Origin: Anas platyrhynchos
Taxonomy: Eukaryota; Chordata; Aves; Anseriformes; Anatidae
Assembly: GCF_047663525.1 (NCBI RefSeq)
Contig: NC_092591.1
Span: 52,243,501-52,307,500 of the forward strand
Length of the DNA: 64,000 bases
Reading direction: 5' to 3'
Shown: positions 12,001 to 24,879 of the stretch, in pieces
Numbering within the stretch: the stretch's first letter is position 1
Layout of the letters: each line of letters starts with the position of its first letter
Notes under the pieces: model-generated
Told to the model about the DNA's origin: nothing
Seen by the model: the letters and a program-made list of their open reading frames with translations, nothing else
Databases searched by the model: none
Translations under genes and position numbers: made by a program

Positions 12001-15000
12001 TCTGCTAAAGCTTCAGTTTGCTTTGGGAGAGCGAGGCTGGGTTTACCCATATAAATGCTCAAGCCTTCTTGAGTCCTGCTAAGCTTCTGTCTTCAATTAA
12101 GTTGTGTGGCAGTGACTCCTGTGGTCTGAATATGGGAAGAGCACTTCCTTTTATTGGACCTAAATTTCAGTCTCATTTAAATAACTCATCTTCTGTATTA
12201 TGAGAGGGTGTATTGTTGGTCTTACTAGTCTCTTAAATAGCTAAGTGAACGATCCTTTCACCTCATCAACACATCAGAGCCTTTTCCTTCCTATTCTCCA
12301 TTCTCAAATCATCACAGAATGGTTTGGGTTGGAAGGGGCCTTAAAGATCACCCAGTTCCAACCCTCCTGCCATGGGCAGGGGCACCTCCCACTAGATCAG
12401 GTTGCTCAAAGCCCCATCCAGTCACCAGGTTCGTAGTGTCTCTGTCCTGTATTTGGAGGGATAGAGAAGTGGTCCATAGACACAAAACAGGACTACAGTG
12501 GTGTTGGACCTGTCCCTGCCATTCCCTGCTGTCCTCTTTGGTTGTTTTTGGTGACTGCTGCACAACAGAGAATTCCTTCTGGACTTTGTTCAGGATTTTC
12601 AAGGGAATGGATAGTTGATTTAGAATTGATTTTTCAGTTGTCATTCTGTAGTCTGTTCACGTAGCCATCTTAGCTCTTCTTTTAAAAGTTCCTTATAGTG
12701 TCCTCCAATCTGGTAATCTCTTAAACTGCATGAATACTCATTTCACTGCCAATCCCCATTTGAGTTGATGAATAAATATCACAAGCACCACCTGTCTTGA
12801 TGTGAAAAACCTCTAGCATCCACTGTTAACCTTTTGCTGTTGTGAAAATTCTTGATCAATTTGTAGTCTTTTCTTCATACCACATATTTTGATCCATGTC
12901 ACTACTTTATTTCACCAACAAAGCCCTGCAGATAACTCCTGAAAAGTATGAGAACTTTGGCAAAGGTGTTTGAAATCCTGAATGACTGCAAAATGATTCT
13001 TTTCTGTTACGTCAACTGTCTCCTTTCCAGAGGTGAATCACTCAGACTTAATTCGTACTTATATCGTAGCAGAAACCATATTGGTTTGAATCTATTGTCA
13101 CAATTCTCAAAGAATTAAAATAATAATAATTTAAAAAAAAAAATTAATGGTCACTTAAAGTCGGCTGTTTGTTTTTAAGATGATTACTTAAATCATTGTG
13201 GCAGCAGTGGCATAGTGTATGTGTAGTTGAACAAATATGATGAAAAACTCACGAATCTGCAGCAGTTAAGCTGCATGATGAGTATCTGCATGCCTGTTCT
13301 GAGTCCTCACTAAACGCAGAGTACCTAGTTGTGTGTTGAGTAAATTGGCTTCAATCTACTCTATGGTAGGAAGAAGCAGAGATGCAGCTTCCACTGTATT
13401 CAGCTGTCTGGTAGCATCCCCTAATAACTTGCTTGCCCTGGATTGTTCAACTAATTCTTATTTCTACCTAGCACCAAGTAACGAGTTTTGTCTGTAAAAA
13501 TCACGGAAGTGGACATGTTCAAAATCCAGGCATCTTACTGTCTGTCCTAGCTGCACATGCTTGAGAAGTGCTTGGCAGCGCAGGTGGTTAAAAAAAATTT
13601 TTGGTGGTTAAAAAATTTTTGGGGGGGGTTCTAAACAGATCTTAATCTCAATTTCATCCTAAAGATTTTCTTTAGGCTTGCAGTAATTTTCTGAAACATG
13701 AAAGATGTTCGTTGTTTTTTTTGTTTTTAATAAATTATTTCATTGGACTGTATCTTTTCTGCCTTTCAGATCAAAAGGGGTAATCTTGAATATCTCTTCA
13801 GCTGCTGGGATGTATCCAACTCCACTGCTGACTCTTTACTCTGCATCCAAGGTAAGCTACTCTTTTGCTCACAGAAATAGTGTCACACATAAGCCAACAC
13901 CACAGGAATAAATGTTTTGGTGTCCATCTAGTGGTGCTTTCATGAACTAAAAGTACTGAGTTTCTAACTTTAATTTTGCTGGTAGTGGAAGGTCGAGACA
14001 AAAACGAGTTCAGGGGTTTACTGTCATGGAAAATACTATTTTATATATTGCATCACACATTCATCACATAGCAGTTTTCACACAACAAAGGATGCTACTG
14101 TACCGAGCAAGCTTAGTGTGAGGTTTAAGAGCATTGGCTAAGTTCAACACAATTTCTTGTTCTGATACTTTGAAGCTTTTTTCTCTAATCTTGTAAAAGA
14201 TACATGTAGATCGATATCTGTTAGGTATGTATGGGGCATACATATTTAAGTAGGATTTTTCTGGTGCTTGCTGGAAGCAAAGGTTTTTCTTCCTCTTTGG
14301 TTAGTTGCCTTAAGTTTAGCATTTCAGGTAAGAGAAAGGATAGAGCTCTAGAGTGTTGCCAGTACCAAATAATTGCGCTGCATTAGTAGGCGATGCATCC
14401 TTCTAATGTAGCCCAGTATGTGGTTTGACGCTCTTGCAGTGAGTGGATTATTGGCTTATCTTTTCCCTGGCAGCCACCATAGATTCCAGGCTGTTTTCAG
14501 CAGTTGCTGCTACTTAGCCAACATTAAGGCATGGGGTTATCCCACTCTATATGCAGAACTTTGCACTTCACTCTGTGCCAGTCAAGAAATCTCACAAAGT
14601 TTAACAATCATCAAGTTTACCAGAATCCCTCTGGACTGAAGGTCTGTTGTGTCAGCCACTCCGTCTAATACTGTCATCTGCAAATGTGCTGAGGGTGCAC
14701 TGTGTGCCATCACCTGGGTCGCTTATGGCAGATATTGAAGAATATGGGCATCGGTATTGATCTGTGGGGTTCTCTGCTTGTTACTAACCAGAAGTCAAGC
14801 CATTAATCATGGCCCTTGGAGCCTGTTGGTCCAAACAATTTTCTATATAACCAGCAGTTTTGTTCTTTCAGCACGTATCTGCTGAACTTCCAAACGAGAA
14901 TGCTGCAGAAGATGGCATCAAACATATACATTCTAGACATACAGTATATTACTACCATAGATCTACATCTTATGTTAAGCTTACCTGCTCTGGTTTCTCA

Positions 15001-18000
15001 CTGAGTCACTTGGGACAGTTTTGTCTTTCTGCAGCTGGGGTTACTTCTTTTCCAAAGGTATTTGCATGGCATCTGAAATGGTCTCATAAAAGGTCTCCAG
15101 TTGACACCCTAACACCAGGCACAAGATAGGTTCACAGTATGGAGCTACAATATAAGTAATAAAACTAAATAAAGAGACATTTATGACATGGTATTCAAGC
15201 AGCGTAACACTATAGCTTTTTTTTTTTGGGTGCACCTGGTAATTATTTTCAATACCTAAAGGATTTCTGACTCTAAGCAGAACCTTGATGGGATAAAGAC
15301 ACCTTCAGTTGGTGTTGTTCATGTCAGAACAGGCAGGTGTTTCCTTTAAACTCTCCAATAACATCTTCATGTATCCAGAAAGGAATTGATGCGTGCTATT
15401 TTATTGATACTGAATGAGTATTAGTGTGAATAAGGGATATTTAAGTTTAGAAGTCATGAAAGCCCAAATTGCATATTGTTGATAAAATTTTGCTCCAGAA
15501 ATAGGTATTTCCTGAGAGCTCACTTCTTTGTTTTAGCGTGAAAGGTCAGTTCTGTTGTTGCATTGCTTTCTGCTTTATCAAATTATTTGAGCTTATGGTT
15601 TTTGCAATAATACAACTTACACTTCTTTGCATAATCTTTTTTATTTTTTCTCAATTATAAATACAAATATTCCTTCCTTCTCCCTAAGAAACTCAATTAC
15701 AGGTTAAGTAATCTTACCTATTCTCAGCACTGCTCATCTTCTACCATAGCGAGGTTAGTAAGCATGAAAGTGACTCCCCTAATGTAGCTATAGAAAGACT
15801 GTATCTGCAATTTCTAGTGTTTTTCCTCATCTGTATAGAGGGGTTTTAAAGCATAGTATCCTTCAGGTCTAAGTCAATGGCTCTGGCTAATTATCAGGAA
15901 CAGATGCAGTCTACCTCTTTAACCTTCCCCACGGAGAATTCCCTGTCTCACAAGGCAATTAGATGCTTTTAAAGGAATCATATTCCTGTTTTTGACACTT
16001 CCCTGTCTGCCTGCATTAATAGTAATGAGAAGTGAATTATGACTTTTTTTCTACCATGTCACAAATATTTGGGCTTTGTTACTGGATGTCCAAGGAGAAG
16101 AAATTAGTTTTTGTATGGTGTACTTACATGCTGTTTCAGGAGATGCTTATTTAGAGATTGTTCTTAAGACCCTAAGTTAGAGGCTGTTGGAGCACTTCTG
16201 CATCTGGAGGTAGAAAACACAACTTGTCTTAAAGTAAGTCCTCCAAGAAGAAAAACTCCAAAGTTTATTTGGATACTGGAAGATGCTTGTTCCTTCTCAA
16301 GTAAAGTGAACACTTTTTTTTATTGCAAAGCTCATATCAAATAGTAGAGATGACATTTTCTTTATGTTGCCTCTCTATAAACAAAGCAGTAACTAATTTC
16401 AGGACTGTCGTGCAGAAGTAGTGAGAGCTTTGAATAATCAAAGCACTTTGTGATTAGTAGAATATAGTGGTTTTTTAATTTTTAATAGATTTATATACTT
16501 CGCAGTTATCACACGTGCATCTCACAACTGTGGTCAAGGACTGCACAAAACTGAGAAAAAGATGATTGTAAAACAGATGCAGTATTAGAGTTTTGCTGCT
16601 TGTTTTGACAATGGTCTGAAGCATTTGTGGCTACTTTAACAGCCTTTTTTTTTTTTTCCCCTCTGGAGCTGTTTCTTCTTAAATAATTGAATTCGCCTCA
16701 GTTATGGATAGAATAGTTTAGTTCTCTCAGTTGAGGGCGCTCCATTTATCCTGCTTAGCAGTATCGTTTTTCTAAAATGAGAAATGACAATGGAACCTAA
16801 TATTTTGGCTCATTTGACTTGGGGGAAGAGAAGTAAAAAGGTGGTTTAGAAGAAGGGGAGGGGGAATTTATGCTGGTTTGACTTGCTGAGTAGCCTTGGA
16901 TTATTAAAACAATACTTTTTCAGTATTGTATAAGGTATCCATCTCAGTAAGTGGTAAGGAAAGAGCGAGCATGTGGGTCTCCCTTGGTGGAAGTGGTATA
17001 TCGGATGTGAGTGTATCCTGAAGGCAGGTTCTAGTGTCCACTCTTTAAGCCCTTTTGCTTCCTTCTTTGAATGTTTAATCTTGGACTTTCTAAAACTTAC
17101 AGAAATTTGGAAGAGTTTTAGATAGTAGTCTTCAAGATGCCTACTTATATCACTCTTCTAAAAAAAAAAAAAGTCTAAGGAGATGACACAATGTGAACAC
17201 AAAGTTTTATTTTCCTATTTTAACTGGACTTTATGTAACTAATCCAGTTCCTTTTCCTTCTAAATTAAAAAAAGAATTTTATTTGTTTAGAATGTCTCAC
17301 TTCTGGGAAAAAAATGCTTTGTAAGCACGGGGTTTCTGTTCAGATGGCATTGCTGTAACCTGTGAAGTTGCATTGAAAGCCTAAGGTTTTTCACTTTGAA
17401 AACAGGAGCTATAAATAGTAATTCAAATATGCTTACAAAAAGCTCCAAACTATAGTTTCCATTTTAATGCATAGCATGCTGCATTTCCATTCTTTTCATT
17501 TTAGGCTTTTGTGGATTACTTCTCTCGAGGCCTCCATGCAGAATACAAGAGCAAGGGCATCATTGTGCAGGTGAGTAGAGCTTTTCATGTAAGTGTGGTT
17601 ACCACAGCAACATTGGTGTCTTGGTAACAAAAGGAAATCAGCATATTCTTTTATTCATGAATGTGACACAGATTAAGGATGAGGATTTCCTTTGATCCCG
17701 TTAGCAGTTTTCTTAAGTTACCCTGAAATGATGCATCTTGAAGTAACAAAAAATATATATAATTTACCTGCTGGTGGTAATTGTACCTTTAGGTATAAAA
17801 TATTCCAGAAAACTGTGCAACTCTATAGAATACATCTTTATACAACTAAGTCTCCTGGAATGTGCATTTGGAGTTCATTTGTACAGATATTAAATAGGTA
17901 ACTGCTCAAAAGACTAAAATAGTAGCAGTCCTTTCTCTGTGGTGTCAGTGAACCAACTGCAAGTGTAAGCAAAGTAGCATGAACAAGCAGACACCTTACA

Positions 18001-21000
18001 GACCCTTCGTATGTAATGGGCTGGCTTAGATTTTCTTCAGTACTGGGTTTCCACATTTCTAATGAGTTTTGTGTTGTGCTCCACTTGCTCACCTTCTATG
18101 GCTTTAGGTTTTTTGTTTTGTAGGGACATAAGAGCAAACAAGCCAGTCTCTCAGCTTGATGGGGATTTTGTGTTTAATGTCACTTTTTACATACCTTTAA
18201 TGTTTGCTTCCAAAGCCTAACTAAAGATTCCAGACTTTGGTTTTGGGTCACAATTGCTGAGTTCTTTGTTACCCATTACACCTGTTGTTCTCCAGTGCAA
18301 TAGTCAGTCTTGACAAAGATTTTACCTGTGCTGTAAAGACAATGGTGAGTCATCTTAAAATTCTGTTAGGGTTCTTACAGACAGAATTACCCCACGCCCA
18401 TGCCTCTTGCTTTCCCTTCCCTTGTTCTGTACAGTGGTTCTCCAAGGGCACTGCGAGAACTAAGTCACAAAGATGCCAGTCTTGTTCGTGTGATCATTAA
18501 GGGTGGGAGCACAGCTTTTCTTGCTGGTTTTGAAATACAGAGAAGCTGTTACTAAAGGCTATATTACCTTTTGGCTTGCTGGACTTTTTTCCTTCCAGTC
18601 GTGCATACCAAAAAGAAGTCATCACTAGGAGATGTCCTGTCCCAGTTCACGAGAGGATTATGTTAGACTTTTAGGGGAAGAAAGACAGTTACTGAGTGAG
18701 CTATTCCCATACATTTTCCTTCAGCAAAACCAACTTGCTGTCAGCAATGGAGGATGCATAAAAGCCTAGCACTCTAAACAGATACACCTTCAGCTTGTGT
18801 GTGCTGTCTACTCCTGAAATGGATTAATCTGGAGCAATTTTTAGTGTTTTGTCTCCTTATTACTTTCTCTACTTGGAAGGCTTTTCAGGTCTTTACCTGC
18901 CTTCAGCTCTGGACCTTCCTGCGATGTTTTTATCGCAGTGCAAGTTCTTTATTGTTTTTTACTTTTGCCCCACTATGTTACTTCTATCTCCACTTAATTC
19001 AGTTTCTGTATTGTAGATTTAGCTTCATATCCCACAACTGTTCCAAGAATCTGTGCAATATGGACCTCTTTTAATCTGTGGTCACAGTCTCCAAGACTGA
19101 AGGAAATGGTAGTGCTGGTTTGCCGTGCTACCTTCCTTGTGAGAAGAAACCTCACAGAGAGCATCTGTAAACATGGTTCCTTATATTCCTGTGAAGAGAA
19201 TGTCCTCTGAGTGTAGTTTGTGCGATGGAAAACGTAGCTGGCAGCTTGTTCCTAAGCATAGAGCCATTGCATACAGGTAAAAATGAACAATATGCAACAT
19301 CTTTAAACAGCAGCCTGCACAGAAGGGAGTTTATCTAGGAAACTGGTTCACAGAGTACATCTCTGTGAATCATGGCTCTTAAATGAACATTTCAAGCAGA
19401 TGGAGCACGAGTGGGATGGCTGACATTCTTAGCTGTCTTCCAGACCTGAGGTTAACTAATCGCTGTCTCTCTGACTTCAGATACTGGTGAAGAGTGTCAG
19501 CCCAGATTGTTTGTGGGGTTCTTGTTTTATTCTTGATTCTGCAGTCAGGAAGATGCCTTTTGCAAATTCTCTCTTGCTCAGTCATTTGAAAACTTAAACA
19601 GGATGCAGCACCTCTGATATTTTTGCATCAAAAGGTAGCAGATTCTGGACCAGCTACTTGTAGAACTGACTGTCCTCAACCCAACTCATAATATTCAGCC
19701 GAGTCTGTTTATATTTTGAAGCACAAATATGGAGCAGCTCTCAGGTTTGAGAATACCTTTCTCCTCATAAAGCATTATGATTAAAATTCTACTAAAATAT
19801 TTGCATCTAAATAAACCAGGATGCTGCAAGCAAAAGGCTTCTTTTGTCTGCGTCTTTCATATGCTTTGGGTATTTAATAGAATATTTCTCTCTTCTACAG
19901 TAATACAATTAAGTCTTCTGGTATGATTTCTTTCCTGCTCAAGCCTACCTACAAACTGTGATGCTCTGGCTCCTCCAACACACAGCTTCAATGGCAATAA
20001 AGCTGGGTGTGATTTTTGTTTTTGCACTCCTGCCCTTCCACGTGGTCTATGGGTTTTTCCAATGTGAGGATGCATGCTGCAAATAGGTGTGTTCAAGTAA
20101 ACTCAGGCAGCATTATATGAGCCTTCCACAGAAGGCATTTTTCATCCTTGAAAACCCTTCCAGAGCAGGCTGTAGGAATTTCATTCAGATACTGATAGTT
20201 TGTTTAGAAGTAGATGTTTGTCAGTCTCTTGTTATAGTAGGATGTCTGAGATCTTCCTGTTTTCTCAAGTAAAGGTGCTGATAGTTATGTCAGTATGAGA
20301 GTATTTAAAGACAGATGCTTGACTGAGAAAGAAGCATTATATCTTTGAGGCGTGTTGTTCCTATGCGCATTTGTAGCCAGGCAGTCTCATCCTCCTGGAG
20401 TTTTTTCTAAATAATGTTCTGTCACTTTGAGAGGAAAACAAAGACTGAGCACTGTTCATATATGACTCCATTCATTGCAGAATTCCTATGAATTCTGAAA
20501 AAAAGGTGAAAAACAACCATAAACCCCACCAAAACCAGTAAGGCATACATGGCTAAAGGTGTTAAACACAGCATGAACACGCATGGTATGGGGGAAAACT
20601 TTTTAGCTTCAGATATGGAAAAGCTATGAAAAAGCTTTCAGTGTCTTACATCGTTAAAATAAACAAATGAAGCTTAAATCTGGTTTTCTGCATCAACAAA
20701 TGTCTTTTCCTGCAGAATACTTAATAGGCTGTGGTAAGCTTTTTTGTAACATGCATGTTGGCTGAGGTGCTGAATTCCTGATAGCACTGTTTTTTTGTCC
20801 ATTAACGTAGGCAGTGAATTGCTGCTTTGAGTTATGTGGGCCTGATGACCAATAGCTATCACAGCTTCAATTTGTTATGTTAATTTTATTGCGGTCCATG
20901 TCCTTGTCCTGTCATTCCAGCCTAAGCCACAATAAACCACTAATGAATATTACAAGTACCTTCCTGTGAAGACTAGCTGACGTACCTCCTTCAAGCCATT

Positions 21001-22832
21001 AGGAAAACTGCACCCACTTCAGATTATCTGAAATTCATCTCTCTGACCTTCAGAAACCTAGTGCTTTTAATTCCTGACTTGTGCTTCTGTTTGAGCTCAC
21101 TGTTAAAAGGGTTAACGCTATCATGCCAATACACGCACAGTATTGCTGTGTAAAAACTGAAAACAGAGTTCAGGTGGTACTTTATCATTTCCTGAAGTTC
21201 AGCCTAAGGAATATCAGTGTTGCTCAAGTGGAATGCCTCTCTGTGGAAACTTAGTTTTGATAGTATATTGTGCTTTGGCTGCAGTATAGACATATGTAGG
21301 TTCAAAATACACTCTAGCTGACAGGCAAGCTTAATTTTACAGAAACAGCACAGTAATAGCATAGATTAAAATTTTGTGTTTATGTGCATAGGAAGTGGTA
21401 GGGATCTATAACAGAAATTAGGCAAAAATAAAGGAATGAGGAAGACTGCAAGGACTTTTTTTCCAAGACTCGTTTGGAAAAATCTCTGCATGAAAGGTTT
21501 CTGCAGACTCCGAAGTTTTGTGTGAGTGTCTGAAAACATGGGTCATTTACCTCTTTCTTTTACTACCTTTTTTAACTTAAATGGATGTCAGCATTTTCTA
21601 TTGATACTTGCTTACTATGCATAGCAAAAGTGGAACAGTGAAAACTTTTACTACCTGCTTTCATCTACCATGTTCACTACATACAGTGTCAGATCACAGA
21701 CTGATGGACATCTTTGTCTGAAGGAATCTTTAGGAACTCTTCTTGTCTAACTTCCTGCTCTGTGGGATTGCTGCTAACGCTAGGTCATGGGCTGGCATGG
21801 TTTTATCCAACCAAAGCTTGAAAACCTGCAAGGATGGGGATGCCATGACCTGTCTGAACAACCTATTTGACTGTTAAATCGCTCTCCTAGAAAATGCCTT
21901 TCTCCCTAGTGTCCAGTCTGAAAATCTACAAACAAAAACTGATAGGTTTGGTTCTTTTTATTTAGTCTGGCAGTGCCAAGAAGAGTTTGGCTCTCATAAC
22001 TGCCCTTGAGATAATGAGAGGCAGATGTTAGATTGCCATCCTCCAATCTCTTCAGAGCACTAGGCAATCCCAGCTCTTCCCCGCCGAGCCCTTTCCTTCT
22101 TTCTCTCTCTCTGCAGGTAAACACAAAAGCATGTTTCACCAGGCTAAAGGCATGGCCTTTCTCCAGACTCAAAGCTGTTTAGTTTTCTGTACATGCCAGC
22201 TTTGGTTACTTCAGTTCTTCCATTTCCTCACTATATCCCCCACCCATGCTAGTTCTGAAGCTAGCACATCTCAGGATCCAGTATGCAGATTATCTGAGGG
22301 ACAGTTGTCTTTGTTCCTTGTTGAATCTGTGAGTTAATCTGAAAGTGTTCTCTGCTTCATGTCTCTTTCCTACATGCAGAGTGTTATGCCGTATTATGTG
22401 GCAACAAAAATGTCTAAAATCTCCAAGCCAAGCTTCGATAAGCCCACTCCTGAAACGTACGTGCGAGCTGCCATAGGCACGGTAGGCCTGCAGTCCCAGA
22501 CCAACGGGTGCCTGCCCCATGCCTTCATGGTAAGTCACCTTGGACAACACAAGGATCTAATATGTGATTACTGGGGAAGAAGAGCAATGATTAATTTTGA
22601 ATATTAAATAAAAGTTATTTTTGTTCTTTAATCATAATTTTGTAACGTTTGTGTGTGCTGGTAATGGTTTGATTTAGCTTAGAATAGACAATAAAAGCTG
22701 AGACATTTTTCCTTTGATTTTTAGGGCTGGGTCTTCTCAATTCTACCTACGTCCACTGTCATGAATTTACTCATGAAAACAAACAAACAAATACGGGCTC
22801 GTTTTTTGAAAAAAAAGATGAAGGAGAAGTAA
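9008..22832 (+). CDS. HSD17B12: HSD17B12, 3' part: very-long-chain 3-oxoacyl-CoA reductase / 17-beta-hydroxysteroid dehydrogenase type 12
   Basis: Five coding exons join in phase: 9008-9042, 13770-13851, 17505-17570, 22380-22529 and 22725-22832, giving the last 146 residues. All acceptors are AG and all donors GT. The family is a membrane-bound short-chain dehydrogenase of the endoplasmic reticulum. It carries out the NADPH-dependent keto reduction in fatty-acid elongation and can also reduce estrone. The second exon shows the SDR catalytic core: NISSAAG with the active-site serine and YSASK with the Tyr-x3-Lys pair. Next come a substrate-side segment (VMPYYVATKM) and a hydrophobic stretch, and the protein ends in KMKEK, which fits the KxKxx ER-retrieval signal. 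The translation closely follows vertebrate HSD17B12 as I remember it, and human HSD17B12 is 312 residues, so about half the protein is here. No frameshift or premature stop is seen. ALKBH3 follows downstream on the same strand. Confidence 0.93.
11400..11650. promoter_or_regulatory. Intronic GC/CpG-rich island with X-box-like motif
   Basis: An abrupt GC- and CpG-rich patch sits inside an AT-rich intron. It contains GTTGCC-GC-AGCAAC at 11424-11437, which fits the RFX X-box pattern (two half-sites with a 2-bp spacer). It could be an enhancer or an alternative or antisense promoter; the sequence alone does not say which. Confidence 0.4.
12303..12428 (-). repeat. CR1 LINE fragment (3' end, minus orientation)
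   Basis: The text cacagaatggtttgggttgg, then the cctcctgccatgggcagg and caggttgctcaaagccccat blocks, is the reverse complement of the typical avian CR1 3' end. The element therefore runs on the minus strand with its 3' terminus near 12303. The open reading of CR1 is not included. Confidence 0.88.
13770..13851 (+). CDS. HSD17B12: HSD17B12 coding exon with SDR active site
   Basis: The exon lies between cctttcag and gtaagc. It encodes SKGVILNISSAAGMYPTPLLTLYSASK: the catalytic Ser in NISS, and the Tyr and Lys of YSASK at its end. Confidence 0.93.
13852..17504 (+). other. HSD17B12: HSD17B12 intron, partly degenerate CR1
   Basis: Apart from the CR1 remnant at about 14.4-14.9 kb, I see no gene, RNA or regulatory motif that I can support. 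Small homopolymer runs occur near 16,645 and 17,160. Confidence 0.55.
14405..14930 (-). repeat. Degenerate CR1 LINE fragment (minus orientation)
   Basis: Several blocks resemble the reverse complement of the CR1 3' region: a gcatggggttatccc block, gcagaactttgcactt, catctgcaaatgtgctgagg, gtattgatctgtggggt, and a final gaatgctgcagaagatgg block. Divergence is much higher than in the 12.3 kb copy, so this is an older insertion. The right-hand limit is uncertain. Confidence 0.7.
17505..17570 (+). CDS. HSD17B12: HSD17B12 coding exon (66 bp, AFVDYFSRGLHAEY...)
   Basis: The exon is flanked by cattttag and gtgagt and encodes 22 residues in phase 0, AFVDYFSRGLHAEYKSKG then IIVQ. This is the SDR helix after the catalytic lysine and the following beta strand. 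Confidence 0.93.
17571..22379 (+). other. HSD17B12: HSD17B12 intron
   Basis: The intron contains an old CR1 fragment near 21.72-21.93 kb. The rest is AT-rich and shows no supported gene or RNA. Confidence 0.55.
21715..21930 (-). repeat. Old CR1 LINE fragment (minus orientation)
   Basis: The blocks cttgaaaacctgcaaggatgg, ccatgacctgtctgaacaac and gtgtccagtctgaa follow the order of the reverse-complement CR1 3' region (the segments on lesion date, group failure and previous elements are absent; only these three blocks are clear). It is degenerate and has no coding capacity. Confidence 0.68.
22380..22529 (+). CDS. HSD17B12: HSD17B12 coding exon (150 bp)
   Basis: The exon lies between acatgcag and gtaagt and encodes 50 residues starting SVMPYYVATKMSKISKP. 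It covers the segment after the SDR beta-6 strand, including the conserved VGLQSQTNG region. Confidence 0.93.
22725..22832 (+). CDS. HSD17B12: HSD17B12 last coding exon and stop
   Basis: The acceptor is gatttttag. The exon encodes GWVFSILPTSTVMN and a basic tail ending KKKMKEK, then TAA at 22830-22832. Lysines at -3 and -5 fit a KxKxx COPI retrieval signal, as expected for an ER enzyme. Confidence 0.92.
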   Translation, partial: GWVFSILPTSTVMNLLMKTNKQIRARFLKKKMKEK

Positions 22833-24680
22833 GTTGCTGACAGCTCGATCTGTGAAAGCTCCTGCAGGAAGATCTGTGGAAACTCCAGCAGGTTTCGTAC
22901 TCACACTTCAGCGCCAAGTAGACCTAATGTTTTAAACATCTTCAATTGTAGGTGTACTTTCTAATAAGCAAAGCGATATTGTTTTGAGGATACAGATGAA
23001 TCTTGACTTCTAATACTGATATCAAAATAGGCTTGTTTATATATATTATAGGTATATTGGGGGGGGGGAGTGCTTTGGACTAAAATTGCACTGTGCTTTA
23101 AGAAATACTTACATGGATGTGATCAGACATTGCACTGCTGGGGAACAGCTTGGTTATATAGTGTCCATCACATCTATGTATTATGTTTTTGGGTGAAGGG
23201 CAGAAAAGTTGTAGTTCTCTGATATTCCTGGAAAGGTGGGGAGGTGTGGGACGGGAGCGTATTTGTTTGAAGGGTAATCTGGCTCAATTCAGAGTGTAAC
23301 TTTTTCCTGGTTCAGGTTTAGGGTACTTGCAGGATTCAGCATTTTCAGCCAGCTAGCAAATGCTCCTCCGCTTACACAGTCCATTAAACAAAACCGGGAC
23401 GTCATGGGCAGGGTGGGATCAGCTTAGGGGCTGCTTGCCGGCTGTGAAGAAGTCATCGCTCTGTAAAACAAGAATACCAATAACCGAAGTTACGTACCTA
23501 GGAAAGGATCATCACTGCTTGGGAAGGGTGACCATGAAGTGATCCTTAACCTGATGGATTTGGAAACCTGTTCATGGGTTGGTACTGTATTGAAGTAGGT
23601 TCTTGCACCAAAACCTGAGCTGTCATTTATGTGAACTTCAAGGGTCTAGTGTGATTTTTCTTTTTGGTTATGAACTTGAGGAAAATGGGCCAAAAAAAAA
23701 AAATTGAGTGTAATTGCTCATCTATAAATATATACATAAAATAACATTGCAAAAGGTATTGAAATTCTTGGTTCTTGAATATAGATTTTAACTTTTCAGT
23801 CGTAATCTTTACAATTTGTAATAACATTTTTAAAAGTTCAGTGCCTGTTCTTTGTAATAGATGGTGATAACACAATGTGGATGTACGTCACAAGTTGTGT
23901 TACTTGCTGGTTGTTATGTAAAAGATTATTGGCACTTTGAATGCAGAGCTTGAAACGAGTTGCTGTCCTTGTTAGCAATGCTGGATGGGTGATTTCTGAG
24001 ATGTCTGTCACTGTGTCTTCTGGTGAGGCCATTTGAAATGTGAATCCTGGATATTTGTGACAGCTTTAAAAATGAGAACCAGCAAACTTTAAATGTAGAA
24101 CTTCTTAGTATTTTTATTTGTGTTTAACTGATTTCTTCCGTAGTTCTATTCCAAAACTGAGTAAAGCTGAAGTTACTCAGCTCGGAGACAGGGATCAGAG
24201 TGTATGAGAAGTCTGTACTGCTGTTGTCTGTGTTGACCTTTAAAGATATGGTCTTTAACATTCCTTTATATAAATGTGAAGAAAAAAAAAAATCCTTTCA
24301 AACCAAATGAAATTGTAAGTAGCTACCAATGTTTTCTGTGGTGACTGCCTTCAGTTAACAAATGGAGATTGCTTTGTCCTTGGAAGAATAATTTCAAGCT
24401 CTGGCTTTGAAGTTAAATGTGTTGCACTGAAACATGATTTGGGGCTAACATTTCTGTACATTGAAAAAACCCGAATACCGATGCAATGGTGCTGATCAAA
24501 TCTGAGCTAAAGCTCCTATCCCATAGTTTTCTTGATGTTTTTCTCGTTTCCTGGATCAGGAATGGTGAGGTCAGTTGTGCAGGACTTTGCTCAGGAGGTG
24601 ATGTGGAAGCATTGGACTAACCGATCTGTGTGGATTTTCACTTGGTAAACCCAATAAAACGGCATTCACTCTCAACCTCT
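22833..24680 (+). other. HSD17B12: HSD17B12 3' UTR (approximate end)
   Basis: The untranslated region runs from the TAA to just past the AATAAA at 24653, about 1.85 kb. It has no long open frame and no splice pair that extends the protein. Earlier weak poly(A) signals may give shorter forms. Confidence 0.6.
24653..24658 (+). terminator. HSD17B12: Polyadenylation signal AATAAA of HSD17B12
   Basis: A canonical AATAAA is followed within about 30 bp by GT/T-rich sequence (gctttgttggtttcc). It is the last such hexamer before the ALKBH3 CpG island. Confidence 0.65.
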
Positions 24681-24879
24681 GCTTTGTTGGTTTCCTTCTT
24701 AAACCGTTTGCACTTCCATATCTCAGACTGAACCGTTTTATTAATCTCTGTCCGGCTGCGGTCTCAGCGACAAAGCGAACACCTTAAAATCCCCGGACCA
24801 CAACCCGCTAAGCTTTTAGCTGGAGCTACTAATGAAGCTGTTAATTAATCAGCTCCTTCCACACTCAGGCCTCGCTGCA

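Larger units (their letters stand above)
9043..13769 (+). other. HSD17B12: HSD17B12 intron with a CR1 fragment and a GC-rich island
   Basis: This intron holds a CR1 piece at 12303-12428, a CpG-rich patch at about 11,400-11,650 with an RFX-like X-box, and a 20-bp tandem duplication (ggtggtta plus A/T run) at 13583-13622. Two moderately long open frames (9614-10129 and 10511-10891) have no recognisable protein and are taken as chance. Confidence 0.6.
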